Below are positions 1 through 15,000 of a DNA stretch of 64,000 nt, piece by piece (the first letter of the stretch is position 1; the number at the start of each line of letters is the position of its first letter). Made by a program: the position numbers and the translations under genes. Where the stretch lies: NCBI RefSeq assembly GCF_036884655.1, contig NC_088357.1:8543001-8607000 (forward strand). The letters run 5' to 3'. The DNA is from Musa acuminata AAA Group (lineage: Eukaryota > Streptophyta > Magnoliopsida > Zingiberales > Musaceae). A model generated the notes under the pieces. That model did not search any database, was not told where the DNA came from, and worked only from the letters and a program-made list of their open reading frames with translations.

Positions 1-610
1 TTGATTTGGTCAGACCAATACATATCGGCCAGTACGGTGTACCATGTATCGTAACACCGGTACCGGTGTTTTGGAGAGGAAAAAAAAAGAGGGAGGGGCG
101 GTGGTGAAATGAAAGAAAGAAGAGGAAGGAAGAGTGGGAGGTAGCAGACGGAGGAGGAGGAAGGAAGAAGGGGAAGTGGAGGAGGAGGAAGAAGTAAGAA
201 TTCGGAGCGAAGGAGGAGGAAGAAGAAGGAAGAAGACGGGGCGATGGAGGAGAAGGAAGAAGGGGAAGCGATGGAGGATGAGGAGAAGGAAGAAGGGGAA
301 GCAATGGAGGATGAGGAAAAAGAAGAAGGAAGAAGAGGAGAAGAGGATGACATGTACCAGAAATAAACGGCGGCGAACAGCTGGATGACGTTTAAGGCAA
401 CCTCGACGGCAACAACGTCGTGAGAAACGGGGGTAAATGGGTTGCAAGCCCTGATCAAGGGTGGCATCACATGCAGTTATAGTTATTTTGGGTTTTTGTT
501 TATATATGCTTTGTTCTGGTCTTTGGCCGAATTGGTACATACCACCCGTTTCATATTGGGTGGTACAATGGTCCTTGGCGTAAATGATATTAGGTGCCAT
601 TAACAATTTA
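1..610. repeat. Purine-rich (GGA/GAA)n block flanked by GTACCGG-type arms
   Basis: Bases 80-350 are almost pure purine on the + strand (GGAGGAGGAAGAAG-like). The block is bounded on the left by CGGTACCGGTG-type sequence at about 40-75 and on the right by TACATACCACCC and GGGTGGTACAATGG at about 535-575. The open frames on both strands encode only Arg/Glu/Lys or Ser/Phe/Leu strings and are not genes. The arms resemble the GTACCG repeat family seen elsewhere in the window, so this may be a decayed member with an expanded interior. Confidence 0.5.
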
Positions 611-679
611 TGCTGGTATATTTTTGAGCTTGAGGGTTGTGAGTGAGAAAATGCTAGTTGGATGTTCGGATCTCTTGTT

Positions 680-843
680 GAAACATTAGCTACTAGTCAT
701 GGGTGGTAAATTTTAATCTGCTTCTTATTATTTTCTCTGTACTTGTCCAAATGTGATTGGTGAAACATTAGCTACTAGTCATGGGTGTTAAATTTTAATC
801 TGCTTCTTATGATTCTCTCAGTACTTGTCCAACCGTGATTGTT
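680..843. repeat. 82-bp tandem duplication
   Basis: Two consecutive copies, 680-761 and 762-843, both begin GAAACATTAGCTACTAGTCA and end near TTGTCCAA..GTGATTG, with a few substitutions between them. No coding potential. Confidence 0.85.
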
Positions 844-3012
844 GAGATCACAATTTTACGACATGGAATATGCTTCACAATTACATGTTTCACAGTTATG
901 TTACAACATTGGTATGCCCCCTCATGGCATGGACCCTGAATGGGTACTATTGGGGCCAGTAGGCTAAGACTGACAGAGACCAAAATCTAAATCTATATTA
1001 AGAGACAAGACTAGAAATATCTACATATCTATTAGTTCATATCATTCGTGGCTTATGGATAAGTTGGTGCAATACAACATCATGCCTTTGTGAGATACAA
1101 ACTCAGTGAAATACAACATCACACCTCTGAACTCCGGTATCAAATTTTATGTAGAATATAAACTCTGATACCAAATCTGATATAGGATAAGATACATTGA
1201 AGATACTTGGAACAAAGAAAATAATTTCCTTTTCTAGGATTTGGTAGTTGTTGAATAAAGAAAAAAAAATCAATCGAGAGTCTCACATCACACACATATA
1301 ATATGGAAAAAGGAACTCATTCATTCATTCATCCATTTTCTGATCTTCAATTACAATGTTTTTTCCTTTTATATAGACACCAAGTACAACTGAAGAAAAA
1401 AAAAAATGAAAATGAGGAAGAATTCATTAACTCCCATTTCTATTTTCCATATTTTTGATAAATAATATTTGTTAATGAAATGTTTGATTGATATACTTCT
1501 TTTTTTGTAAAAATTCTTCAATATTGATGAAATTTTCTTGTAGGATAAAATTTTGAATAAACCCGAAGTCTTGCAATCAAACCCAAAATGTATTTCCTTC
1601 TTGTTCAGCTTCCTTTTCTTACTTTTGATAATCTTTATAGCCAATATACAATTCTAGAAAACGTTACCTAGAATGACTTATTACATTTGTAAAAGACCCC
1701 TAAACTAATAAAATTTCATTTAAAAGAAAAATCAACCAAAATGGTCTCACATCACTCAGCATCAGTGATTCAAGGTAAATGATCTGGAGCTAGATCTCAC
1801 TTGCATCTGAGTCTGGTTCTTCTTAGATTCATGTCTAAGGTTAGGTGGTACCTCAACCCTTAATGTCAAACCCTGTGATTCATGACTCATCTGTTATATT
1901 AGTGAGTGAGGGGTCAGCCTTTTAAGAATGGAATTATTTTCCCTCGTGAGTTTCCATATTTTCTTTTGTTTTCATGCATGGTAAGGAACCAATATACCTC
2001 TGAATCAAATTATTGCCACCATATCCTAGCAGTATCCTCTGAAGTTTGACATACCTGTAAGTTGATGCAGGAAAAGAATAAAAAATGGGAAGCAATCAGA
2101 TGTGGCAGGTTAGATGGAGGTGGGCTGACAATTTACACCCAAGGAAGGGTTATCTGGGATACTGCCCATACCAAGATATGAGTATTGGTCAGAGTAGACC
2201 AGAACGTGGATTTTTCAATTTTTGGTGGAAGGTGGTATTGTCAGTCAGACTGATACTGGTGATAACCTGACTGGTTCTAGACCAAAATGGTTTGGTATTT
2301 TGGTTCACACATATAAAGGACAGCGCAAATCAGGTTCAAAGCCCGAAGCAACATTATGATAAAATAAGGAGATTATCAAACTCATGAAAGGACTGTATGC
2401 TAGTTGAAATTTCTCTCATTCTAAATAGAAACTGATACAGGTTTGGCAATCCGTGTTGACATCCACTTTTTTCAGAGCTTTATTTTACCTATGACAACTA
2501 CTATTAATTTGTGTCTCCAGCTCTATGTTTGAAGCCAAACAGATCTTATTAGTTTGCTAGCATAAATGGATTCATTTTTTCTGTGCATAAACAACTTGCA
2601 TCATAATCAAAGTTCTCTGGAGTGGCAGGGTTAATTAAATATCTTTTCCTTTCATGCGACTTATACTGATTGTCTTAAAACAGAGTCTCGGTATACTATA
2701 AATTGATAAGATAAGGTTGATAATCACTTTTTGTTCTTATGTTGTGGTGTCTCAAAAGCTCTATAAAAATTAGTAACTTGTTTTCTCTTTTTTCTAAAAT
2801 CTATAATTTCATAGATTAATCTTATTTATTGTCATTCTTTTGTGATTGCTAATTTAGTCTGTATTAGGTCCAGGACTAACGTGGAAGATTTTCCCCTTTG
2901 AATATCAAGTTTAGACCTGGGTTGTATCTCTGATTCTCTCTGAAGTTTGATGATTGTATGTTCTTGTTCAAGGCTACTAGTAATACAAATGTTCTCGTTC
3001 TCATCTTTGTAG

Positions 3013-6000
3013 GTTTGGCATAACTATAGCTTTGATAGTCATGTGCTAGGGAACTATGGGATCAAGCTTTCTGGTTTCCATGCGGATACCATGCATCTTG
3101 CACGTCTTTTTGATTCTTCTAGAAGAGCTAATGGAGGATATTCACTTGAAGCACTTACAAATGATCCAAAGATCATGTCGTCCGATGATGAACTGAAAAT
3201 GGGAAAGATAGCAATGAAATCCATTTTTGGTAAAAGAAAGTTAAAGAAAGATGGATCTGAGGGAAAACTTATCACGCTTGCTCCTGTTGATTTGCTTCAA
3301 AGAGAAGAACGAATATCATGGATTTGCTACTCTGCTTTAGACTCGATAAGTACCTTTAAACTTTTTGATAACTTGAAAGCTAAGCTTGAGCTTGAACCAT
3401 GGACTCTTTTTGATATTGTAAGAGGTACAATGTATGATTTTTATGAAGAGTATTGGCGCCCATTTGGTGTTCTGTTAGTGCAAATGGAATCTGAGGGAAT
3501 GCTTGTTGACCGAAGTCATCTATTGGAGATAGAAAAGCTTGCTATTACTGAAAAGCAAATAGCTTCAGATAAATTCAGGAAATGGGTGTCTAAGTACTGT
3601 CCTGATGCTAAGTATATGAATGTGGGAAGTGATGCTCAAATACGTCAGCTCTTTTTTGGTGATACATTGAGGAGGTACTTGCATATCTTGCAGTTCTTGT
3701 TCATTCCTATGATAATCAGTCTAGAAGTTCTATTCTTAGCAGCATTTAACATGATTTGTTAATCAAATTTGCCTGCTTTATTTCTTTGTTGTATGTCACC
3801 CGTGTTATAGTTTCTTTAAGTACTAGTGTCTTTACATGCTTGTTTAGGTTCTTCGATTGCAGGTTAAACTTTTATTTGTTTGCTTTCCATTACTTTGTGA
3901 TAAATGTGCTGGAAATAAGATATAGAAGGGTTATACGTTTAGAAGTCAGTAATGATGTTTGAAATTGTTGTTTGGAAAAGGAGACTTGTAAATTGCACTG
4001 CTCGATTAAGTAAAATTATGATATAAATAATGTCTTGAACTAAGAATTTAAATATCAGTTTGTTATCGGTAACCAGTTGAACTAGTACTGTACCAGTATA
4101 CCATATAGTATACTTGCTGGTTGTGCCTGTTATTTATAAAAAATGCAATAAAAAATACCTTGATACTGACCAATATGGTTCAGTTTCAATCCTTGGTTGG
4201 ATCTGTAAATATGTTATTTTGAAATATCTTTTGTGAGTCTGCTTGTGCTCATGGGTCTGGATCAAGGGTCGCTTTTGTATGTGCTTGTGCGCACATGGTG
4301 CATGTTCATGCATGTGCTTATGCATGTGTGTGGGTCCAGTTAATTGTTGTTTGCTCAATGGAAATTAGTTTTTATTTTTGTTGCTACTGTTCAAAGGCAA
4401 CATCTGCATGCACGAATGCAGATCCAGTTTACTTTAATGCCCTATGTGAGTATTTTCTGACTCATCAAAGCCTCTTAAACTGCTCCCGTATATATTTCAT
4501 ACTTATTATTGATGTGAGTCGGAAATTTGTAACAATTTATTTTTATTGCTTTTGATTTGCAGAAACAATACAAACAAATATGAAAATTATCAAAACAAAT
4601 GCTTGTCCAAGCCCAAGTCTTTTAAGGTGCTTAATACTGAGAATGTCATTGAGGATGGAAGGAAGTCTCCTTCCAAATACCGCACTATTGTGCTAAATAA
4701 AATTTGTGAAGAATTGCAAACAGATATGTATACAGATAGTGGGTTGCCTTCTGTCAGTGGTGATGCTCTAAAAGTTTTTGCTGGGAAAGTCTCGAACAAC
4801 CAAAACTTTCTGATTGATGATGCGTCATATCAGTCTGCTAGTGACGAAGAGGTTAACGATGACCATGATTCCACAAAGGAGATGACAGAAATGTCTCATG
4901 TACTTACACTTGACGAAGACACTTCTGATTATGGAACTGCATACAAGGCACTTGCAGAGGGTAAGGAGGGAAGGGCGGCTTGTCAAGCTATTGCAGCTCT
5001 TTCTGACGTCTGCTCAATTGATTCGCTGATATCAAACTTCATTCTTCCCTTGCAGGTAAGTTGATTCTGTGTAACATATATATTATCCTTCTGGAAAAAA
5101 AAAACCTACATACAAATTGAAGAGAAGTTAGGTGTACATTGGAATCAACGAGCCGAATACTTCAGTTTTTCATTCCATGCATCTAAGGCATATTTAATTA
5201 CTTACAAAATATTTTAGCATATACTGTCTCTTTACTATGTTCATTCTCTGTTTTTATTTACTGGAGAGACAAAATCGTTCTTCTCATCCAGTGGATGTAT
5301 TATTTTGAAGAGATTTTGGTTGGTTTAGATATTGGTTGCCCCTTGTGATGTTACTTTCTTGTGCTGGTAGGGGAATGATATTTCATGTGTTCATGGACGG
5401 GTTCATTGTTCTCTAAACATCAACACTGAAACTGGACGCTTATCAGCTAGGAGACCAAATTTGCAGGTCTCTCTCTCTCTCTCCACGCACCTGCACCTGC
5501 ACCTGCACCGGCACATGCATGCAAGCTTGCACATATACACACTCAGTCTCTGCCTTCTCCCTCTGCTATTTCTGTTATATGTTCCCATGAGAAGTGGAAT
5601 GTGATAATAGTTTTGAGAGTTGTTCTTTGTGTTTGTATTTGAAAATGTCATTGAATTTTGTCTTCTGGTAACTTGAAGTTTATCTTAACTTTATTTACCA
5701 GTTGAGTTTGAAAATTTTGGAAAATATTTAGGAAACATTAATTGACATTGTAAATTGGTAATGCTTCCTGAATAATTACAATTGTTTAAATCCCTAAAAT
5801 ACATATGCTGCTACAAATGATCTATAATGAAATATCTAGGGTCATACATATCTTGTTGGCACTAAGATATTTAAGATCATATATTTAAAGCTGCATGCAT
5901 TGACCCTCTCCGAATCCCGTATTGGCGGGGGCTTTGTGCATCAGATGGATCATTTTCTTAATCTAATATAATATATAATATGCAATTTATATTAAAGTTT

Positions 6001-9000
6001 AAATGATTAATCAGTTATTACATTTTCAAAAAAACCGATTGGACCGATATATGCATCAATTCGTATTTACCTGTCTGACCAAGAACCAGTATTTGGATCG
6101 GCAATTTTCCCTGGGTTAGTTCTAAATTTTTTTCTTCTAATATGTCTAGCCTGTTGAAGATAGCCAAAAGAGTTGTTGATGGCAGACCTACCCACACATC
6201 TTCTCTCTTATCGTGGATCTACATCCTCGTTGATCCAAAATAGATTTGCATGGATGTAGTTCAGATTTTCATTGATTTAGCCTAGATCTGCATGACTATT
6301 TTTTTTGGCTGATCTAGGCTAGATCCACTACGTTCGAGCCTTAATCCTTGTGGATCTAGCCCCAAGTCCATTAAGGAAAACACCTCAAATCTGACCTAGT
6401 TTGATGAATTAGCATTTCACAGGATGAAATCCAATCCTAAAGTCCTTGCAACAAAATAAAAAGTGATAAAAAATTGAAATTAAGGTTTGGATTTACCAAA
6501 TTTTGGAGAAAACCTGGTTTCAAACTCAAGATTTAGCCTATAATTTCTTGAGATTGAACTTCTCTTTGCAAAATCACTTGGGAGAGGATTCGAGTGAAGT
6601 TCAAATGACATTGAGAGGAGTGAAGTGGTATAAAAGGGGACAGGAAGGAGGGGATGATGGGGATACAGAGACAAACTGGTAATTGGGCAGTCAGGTTGCT
6701 GCCTGATATACCATATCCAATTGAAAACCAAGCGGTAACTGAGTGGTAACTGGTAAGCCTCAGTTTGAACCGGTGATACCTCATGGTGTACCACCATCAG
6801 TCCGAACATGGCTGCAAGGTAGGGGGGCTGCCCCATGTACCAGATTTAGGATGAAGTATGTACCTATCCGAGCGACATTTCAAACATTATATGATATTAT
6901 CTAAGAAATATCCTTTTAACATCATAACTTTCATGTATCTAATGCAAATTGGTTTGGCACTTTGTTGTAGACTTATATCTATGTTTTGTATGCTATTGCA
7001 TGCACACATATGCAGTTTCCACTTGTAGGTAGTCGTTTGACTGGGCTATGAGATTGGCATTCATACGTGTCAAATGCTAGTGTACATCAGTATGTCGAGA
7101 TCTCATGGGACAACATTGTTTTGATGGTTGATCACTTTTGGTACTGCATTATAACTGCTTTGATTTTGTTTTGGTCTTTATGCAATGTTTAAACTTTAAA
7201 GCAATGTTTTTTCAGTGTTAATAGGGCTGTTTCTTGTGTTGTCTTTCTAACCAGAACCAACCTGCTCTCGAGAAAGACAGATACAAAATTCGGCAGGCTT
7301 TTGTTGCTGGACCTGGAAAATCTCTTATTGTTGCTGATTATGGACAGGTGAGGAAACAAATTGCTTGTTTGTAATTATTTTTGTAGTCCTAGTTTAGGAA
7401 CAAGTATCTAATTTTTTTTATTTTTTGTTAATGCTGAATTTGGACATTAATAGCTGGAGCTTAGGATTTTAGCACATCTTGCGAACTGTAAAAGCATGTT
7501 GGAAGTCTTCAGAGCTGGTGGGGATTTCCATTCCAGAACAGCTATGAACATGTTTGCACATGTGCGTGAGGCTGTTGAAAAGAACAGAGTGCTCCTGGAG
7601 TGGCATCCTCAACCAGGAGAAGACAAGCCTCCAGTTCCATTGTTGAAGGTAAGCATGCTTTTAACACTTCTATGCTATTACGTTCTGGAACTTTGTGGAA
7701 TCATTGTATAGATAGCTAATTGTTGAGATGTACAAATTTGTTGTATGTTATCTTCTTTTAGTCAGACACCTACAAGATCACAATAAGAAAGTCACTTATT
7801 TAAATTAGTATATTTTGGTTTTGATTGTTCTAATTATTGCAATGTAATTGTAGATGCTAATCAGGTTGTGTTTAGTGTTAATTAAGGCACTTCTACTGAA
7901 ATATGCTGCTATAGTCATGATACAGTCATTGTAAATGGCTGGCTGCAACATTGGGATGTTCAGACGTGGGTGGGTTGCCAGCAAGTATGAGCCACTGCAG
8001 TTTACTCTTGTATTGTCCAAAATGAATATCCTACTATGTTTCAGAATCATCTCTTAAGCACCAAAATATGATGGCTTTGCAGAATACTTTGTTTAGGTAG
8101 TCAAAATTCTGAATTTTGATTGGTTTTCACCACGAACTTTCATCTATGAGACTTTGGCTTTTATCTAGCAATACTATGCTAAATATCTTTCCGGCCTGCC
8201 TCACCTCCTTGTCAAACTTTTGAAGTGAATCCTGTTTTCTGCCTCCTGGTGTAGTTGAGTCTAACACCTTCAATCAAGTCTCTTAAATAGTCATGCTTGG
8301 CCTGTTTCTTTTGTCTTGCCTTTCCCCCTAAGAATGTTGTGAATTATTTAATCCTGATGTCCCGATTTGTTTGTTTATTATTATAATTTTCTTTGAATTT
8401 TGGTTTTGTGCTTCACTTAAATTTGAAAACAGAAGTTAAACTTTCCTCCAGAATTTGCACAATCTCTATTCCTACAAGTCTGGCAGTTAAATGTATTTCG
8501 TTTATTCTGCCTGCAGGATGATTTTGGTTCTGAAAGAAGGAAGGCTAAGATGCTTAATTTTTCTATTGCTTATGGCAAAACTCCTGTAGGTCTCTCTCGT
8601 GATTGGAAGGTAATTACCATAATAACCTTTAAATATGGCCTTTGTTACATATAGAGTACTTATTGATGCTTTTAAACCTTCTTATTCTATGGCACAAGTG
8701 ATTAGATGCCAATCTCCATTGTTTACTTTTTACTAGATTCTGGTACTGATTATCTTATGCATTATAAATATGCATGCATCATTATATCTGATATGCCTTG
8801 GCAATGTTGAGGCATAATCCATTAGTTATGTTATTTGACAAAAGAGACATGCAAATACGATATTGCATTGGTAATAATTAGTTAAGAAGACAGAGGAAAC
8901 TACCAGTCCTCGGATCTGAGAAATAGATTAGGCAAGATGAACTCAAGTAAATTTCTTGGTTCAGCATTATAGTAGTGTAACGTAAAAGAAAAAACTGATT

Positions 9001-12000
9001 GCCTGCAACCTAATGGATGTGTCTGGCATGACAGTAGTATGAAGAGCCAAGATCAATCCCAATGCTTTTCACTTCACTTCATTGACTTCAAGATACCCTC
9101 ACATGTTAATCCATATGCCACTCTTCTACAAACATGGGTCCAGAATTCACATATAGCAAGCAACTCATTGTTTCATATCCCTTCTTACTATGCTGAATCC
9201 TTTCCGTTACATAGGACAGTTGCTTGCTAGCTCATGTGAAGCTGATCCAGCTTGTGTTTTTTGCTATATGACTAGTAGCTATGCAAAATAATGGGACATA
9301 ATGGGCTTGACACCCATTACTATAGGCAGTCTATCATGGGATGACCACAGGGAGGACTTGAAAACACATTAGACTGTTATTTCCTATAGTTAACATGCTA
9401 AAGAATCAAATTTCAACTTCTGGCCATTGAAGTACTTAATCCAACAATTCTTACAAAAACCTATTTTCTTGTACATGCCATATTTTTGGATGGCATGAGA
9501 TTACTCTTGCACATTACAGCTTTGAATTAAAGTGTTTAACATTATCTACCTTGAAATATGAGAATTTTGTGATCAGAAGGTAAATTTTAGACCTACCTTA
9601 AAACAGATGTTGTAGTCATTACAGCAGACTTGTTATAACTCGATTTGTCGCTAATGACTTCTTAAATCAGAATTAGAAGCAATAAGATAAGGTCCTTCTC
9701 CTTCATGGTAGTCGGTTCCAAAAGTGGAAATGCAAATTCCGTGACCTGTATGCAGCGACCACTAGTCACTTTCCCTATGTCAAAAATCTTTTGCATTTTG
9801 TGACTGAATCCCTCCAACAATGAAAGAGAATTCCGAATTAGACAGATTGAGAACAGTAAGTGGTTATTAGTCAAATTTCAAAATAATTTTGTTTGTTTTA
9901 GTCTTCTTTTTGCTGTTGCTGAAATTAACTTGTTTCTTTTCAAGGACTACAAATGTCTCATAGAGCTTTAACTTATATTACGACAATTGATAACACAAAG
10001 ATTCTTCTTGACATAATGGATACCCAGCGAAATTACTAATTATTATAATGGTTATAATGATCCTTTACAAGAGTTCTCTCTTGGTTAAGATGCAAAACTA
10101 TTTTTCATGAGAGATTCTTATAAACTATCATAACAGGAACAAAGGAAAATAGTGGTTTTTTCGTCAATCTATGACAGTATTATAAAAATAAGCTAGTTCT
10201 CGGTGTCATTGAGATAGAGACAGTGAACAGGAGTCTTTATTTGCTGTCATAATGTGTCTTCATAACATATAGTAAAGGTATATAATGGCTGTTACCTTTT
10301 GCACATCAATAATTTTAAAATCATATTATGGATTATTCTAGACCTTGCATTTTGTCCTCTTTTACTTTTATTTTATTATGTTGTCATGTCCAGATTTTAT
10401 AGAATTGTACTTCGACAGCAATGCTTGCTGTAACCCCTTCTTCACTATCCTTGGGTCTAGGGGAATATTCGGAATTGTCGTTCAATACATGCTTAAACTA
10501 CAGAATTAGATACATATTTTTATGCACAAAATAACCTTATGGATTGTGCAAATGATGTCTTGCTTAGACTTGCTTTGGCTAGGGATACTGGTGCCACCTT
10601 TATTTTGTTGACATTAAAGTGAAAGTGGACCAAATAACTTTGTCAAGTCTGCTGTGGCACCTCCTTGATTTTGAGTTGGAAGAACTTGATCATTGATCCT
10701 TTCTTTGTTGGCCCATAAATACTAGTCCCCTGTACTGGAAAAATTTTCCATCCCTTTTTCCCTCATATAATTTCTACTCTCACTTTATCTCTATATGTAT
10801 TTGAATATGTTCTATTTATCCTGTGTTGCAGATCTATCCATACCTAAGTGTGTTTTATTCACAGTCGAGTTCATTCTACCTATAAAGGAATAAAAAGCTA
10901 GGACATTGATGGACTAGAAGTTTTATATTGGAAAGGACAAGGACAAAAAAGTTATAAACTGGTCCAGTGGAGCCAGAGCTCTATATATAAAAAGGCTTGA
11001 TTTTATATAGATAATGTCATGGGCAATGGACATGTTAGATCAAAGCTCAATGATGAGTACTTTCTTCTGTTTTGTCCATTAACCGCATTAAGACTTCAAA
11101 TTTTAGCTATTTACAGTTTGGCCCAGTTTTGTTTTGTCAGGCCATGATTCATTTCGCAATATATTTGTCCATATTATATTTTGCCTCGTGATGAAAACCT
11201 CTCAGCTGTTATCTATTTTGAAGTTTAGAAGATGATTTTCTCGCAAGAAATCACAACTGTCATTAAGTCTAAGGAGTGCCTTGCTGTTGGAGTGCATAAG
11301 GCATCTATGGGTGTTTATTTGACAGCCACTAATAGCGCATCCATGTTGGGTTTGTTGGAAGGCTCGTCGAGGGATGGAAGTCTGCTGGGAGCCTGAAGGC
11401 CTCTGATAGTCAGGTCCTACCTTCAAATGATCGGGCCTTCCTTGATCATGTTCTTAGTGATCTCAGTTCCTTGTGTCCCTTCGCTTTTGTATCAACCACG
11501 TGTCATTTCAGCATCATGGTATCTGTTGCTGACATTGCATCTACTCAGATTGTCAACATGCGTGTATGCTCTCTTACTGCTGATGTGGTGTTTGTCTGGT
11601 TCCTAACTGCCACTCGCATGTCATATTTTGTAATGTCTGTGGTTCCAAAATGGAACCTTTATGTACATCCAAATATTCGGGCATGCTATGACTTCGTATG
11701 ATGGAATAAGTTTCAGGCATATTAAATAATGCAGTTTAAACCATAGGTCTGCAAAGTGAACCAGATGAAAACAATAAACCACAGGCAAGTATTTTGTAAT
11801 TTACTATGGTATCAAGTGCCAATTGTTACCATTATGTTAGTGGGTGTATTTTCTAGCTATAATTCCTCGTACTTGCATTTCATATGCCTATCCAAATTTC
11901 TATTTTTATTTGTTTAAAATGAAATGTCCAGGTCGTGTTTAAGAAAGCATAACCTTTTGGAAGAGATTTGTGTTGCATTTTTGGATATGCACATTTACGT

Positions 12001-15000
12001 TGTGAAGTTTCTCGTTTGCCTTTCTGGTGCAACTTAGATCGACTAACTACTATTAGAATATCCTCAAAACTGTTTTGTTCTCAGGTTTCTGTTGAGGAAG
12101 CTAAAGATACAATTTCTCTTTGGTACGAAGAAAGAAAAGAAGTTCTACGCTGGCAAAAAGAACGCAAAAAGGAAGCAATTAAAAGCAAATGCGTCAGGAC
12201 GTTGCTTGGACGACCGCAGCATTTTCCTTTGGTGGAAACTGTAAGCAATGCTCAGATGGGTCACATTTTACAAGCAGCTATTAATACTCCAGTACAGGTA
12301 TTACTTCACACTGACCGTGGCTTATTATTCATTATGAAGGACTTGTTATTGGCATCAATTATTGATGTAGGACTAGTTTTGATACCAAATATAATGTAAA
12401 ATAATACATAGTGCTATCACCTTTAGTCCTTTTGTTGCGGACCTTCGTATGAATCAATGCAAACGTTGACCAATTACGTTCGCAGCCACTAGATGTTGTC
12501 TGTGAAAGTACACGAATGACAACCTTTCTTAAATGTGGTGCATCGCCTCCAAATTGTAGCCACCACTCGATTACAAAAAGATATAAATAAGATTTTATTA
12601 GCATAACAAATAATTAACATTAAATATAATTGATAATCAATATGCATAACTTTTCCTCACCAGGATCCATAGTGTAACGGCATGATACAGTTACTACGTC
12701 GGAGAATGAACCAACTGTTTCTCGAAATAATTGACCCTCCATAAGAGCATCGGCTACCTTGGTAGTGTTTGGCAAGAGCCGATATATAACATTTCGTAGT
12801 GTCGTTAGGAAATTATTTTGCGTTCCGAGAGCATATCGATATTGAATTGCCGGGGTTAGATAATACGTTGCAAAACATAATTTTGTTAGTATGATTTTTT
12901 ATTATCTAAATAATAATAAATTAAATTGTTCTGAATATGAACTTACCTGCATTATGGATATCTTGATCCATATGAACTTCGGTCCGACGATTAATGATTC
13001 GTACGTATTGGTCGACCTTAAAATCATCTTTGAATGTTTTCCTGACCTCCTCTCTTACTAAAATCAGCATATATTTAAGATATGACATTTGTGGACTCTT
13101 GTCCATATCGACCTTACGGGGGACAATATAAAGTGGTTCCACACTTTTTATGATTTATGCTATAGTCTCCCAAAATCTAGAGGAAAGAATGACCTCTTCT
13201 ATCTTCTTTCCATCACTCAATTTCGAATATCTGGATTCAGACCACTCTTGTGAGCTAGCCATTGCCTTCAAGCCATGCCTTTTTTTGCTGTAATGATTTT
13301 AATGCAATAAAATTGGTAGCAAACCGAGTAATTTCAGGTCGAAGTATCTCACCGTTTACATACTTTTGCATTAATGCGTGGATCCAATGATGATTATATA
13401 TAAACTTTGTAATTGATTGTGCTCGAGCTACACATTTCTTGACCGCATCCAACTCACCAATATCCTTCAGCATTAGATCTATGCAATGAGTTGTACATGG
13501 AGTCCAAAACAAAGTTTTTCTTTTTTCCATCAATTGCAAATCAGCCTTTTTGAAATTCGCTCCATTGTCGGTTATTATTTGGACAACATACTGTGGTCCA
13601 ATCTCCTCTACCATAGTGTCCATCAAGCTCTCAATGTAGTTTGCATCTTGGATCTTTTCAGAAGCATTAACGGACTTATGAAACACCACTCTTCTATTGC
13701 AATAAACAAGAAAGTTGATGATACTCATTCTTGTTGGTCCTGTCCAACTATCACACATCAATGTCACCCCATATTCGTCTCATTGCCTCTTGAAGGATTT
13801 GATCCAATCCTTTAGTTCTGCCACCTCCTCATCTAAGTACACGCCGTAAATCTCCTTCGGTGTTGGAGGTTGGATCCCCGTGCCAGACTTTTGAATAGAG
13901 GAGAGATCATGCTCTGATAATATGGATCTTGGGCTGTGTTGGCTGGAATCCTATGAAAGTTGAACCATTTTGAGATTGCCTTCCCAATATCCCGTTTTTT
14001 TTCTTTTGTGTATGCATCGTCAATCCGTGTCTGTTTCGTTGTTTGTGGGGGATAGGTTTGCGGATCAATATCAACAATATCTGGTGCGGATCTCCTGCCA
14101 AGACCTCTCATAAAACCACGGAGTCCACCATACCTCATGCTACTAGTTCGGCCTAACTGAGAAGGAGTAGTTGGTTACCTCATGCTGGTTGACCTTTGGA
14201 TTCCACTACCACTGCCATGCTCTAATTGTGAGTCAAGTCGTCGATGCCTCATTGCTTCATCGACCGTATACTGATGCTCCAATGATGCACGAATCCCAGC
14301 TGTGAGATCCGGGTTGACTTCATCGCCGCAACCCTCATACTGATCATAAACTGGGCCTGTGTAGCCCTATGATATTCTTCCTCAACTCTTGTCTTCTTTT
14401 TTAATGTATCTTCCTTTGCTTGTTTAAGCTTGCTTTGAAATAATTTACGGATCTCCGTTGGAACATTCTTGCATTTTGCAACATCAGGATACCCACCAGC
14501 CTAATGCATTTTCACTCGAGTTATTCCTCCACCTTTACCAATGTAGTCACAATAAATACATTGCCAATGATGACGGTTTCCATTTAGCTTTCGGGCATGA
14601 ACCCATGCATCCTCATGTGACTGTTCCTTTGCTTGTTTAAGCTTGCTTTGAAATAATTTACGGATCTCCGTTGGAACATTCTTGCATTTTGCAACATCAG
14701 GATACCCACCAGCCTAATGCATTTTCACTCGAGTTATTCCTCCACCTTTACCAATGTAGTCACAATAAATACATTGCCAATGATGACGGTTTCCATTTAG
14801 CTTTCGGGCATGAACCCATGCATCCTCATGTGACTGTTCCTTTGGTGCCATGATCCTATCAAATTTAAATCAAATAAACTATAAAATATAAACATATTAA
14901 ATTGACCAAATATCGATCATAAATCACTAATCACAATATTAAGTAATTTTATTAAAACATAACTAATCATATTTTATTATCATAAATATGTTATATGGAT

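Larger units (their letters stand above)
1..3012 (+). other. Upstream intron or flank of POP, no coding exon found
   Basis: The exon at 3013 begins in mid-protein behind an AG acceptor, so this stretch should be intronic at least near its right end. I searched it for the Exo I exon and saw nothing convincing. It contains a purine-rich block, an 82-bp tandem duplication and AT-rich sequence. The short open frames here look like chance. Confidence 0.5.

Noticed and set aside
134..388. Open frame of Arg/Glu/Lys repeats
   Set aside because: By-product of the purine-rich repeat; no start context, splice partner or family match.
1..3012. Exo I exon of POP
   Set aside because: Searched in + strand frames; no acidic DTE-type motif flanked by splice sites was found.
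14458..14853. Two identical + strand 60-residue frames as duplicated small genes
   Set aside because: They are the reverse strand of the duplicated BED-finger segment of the hAT transposase.
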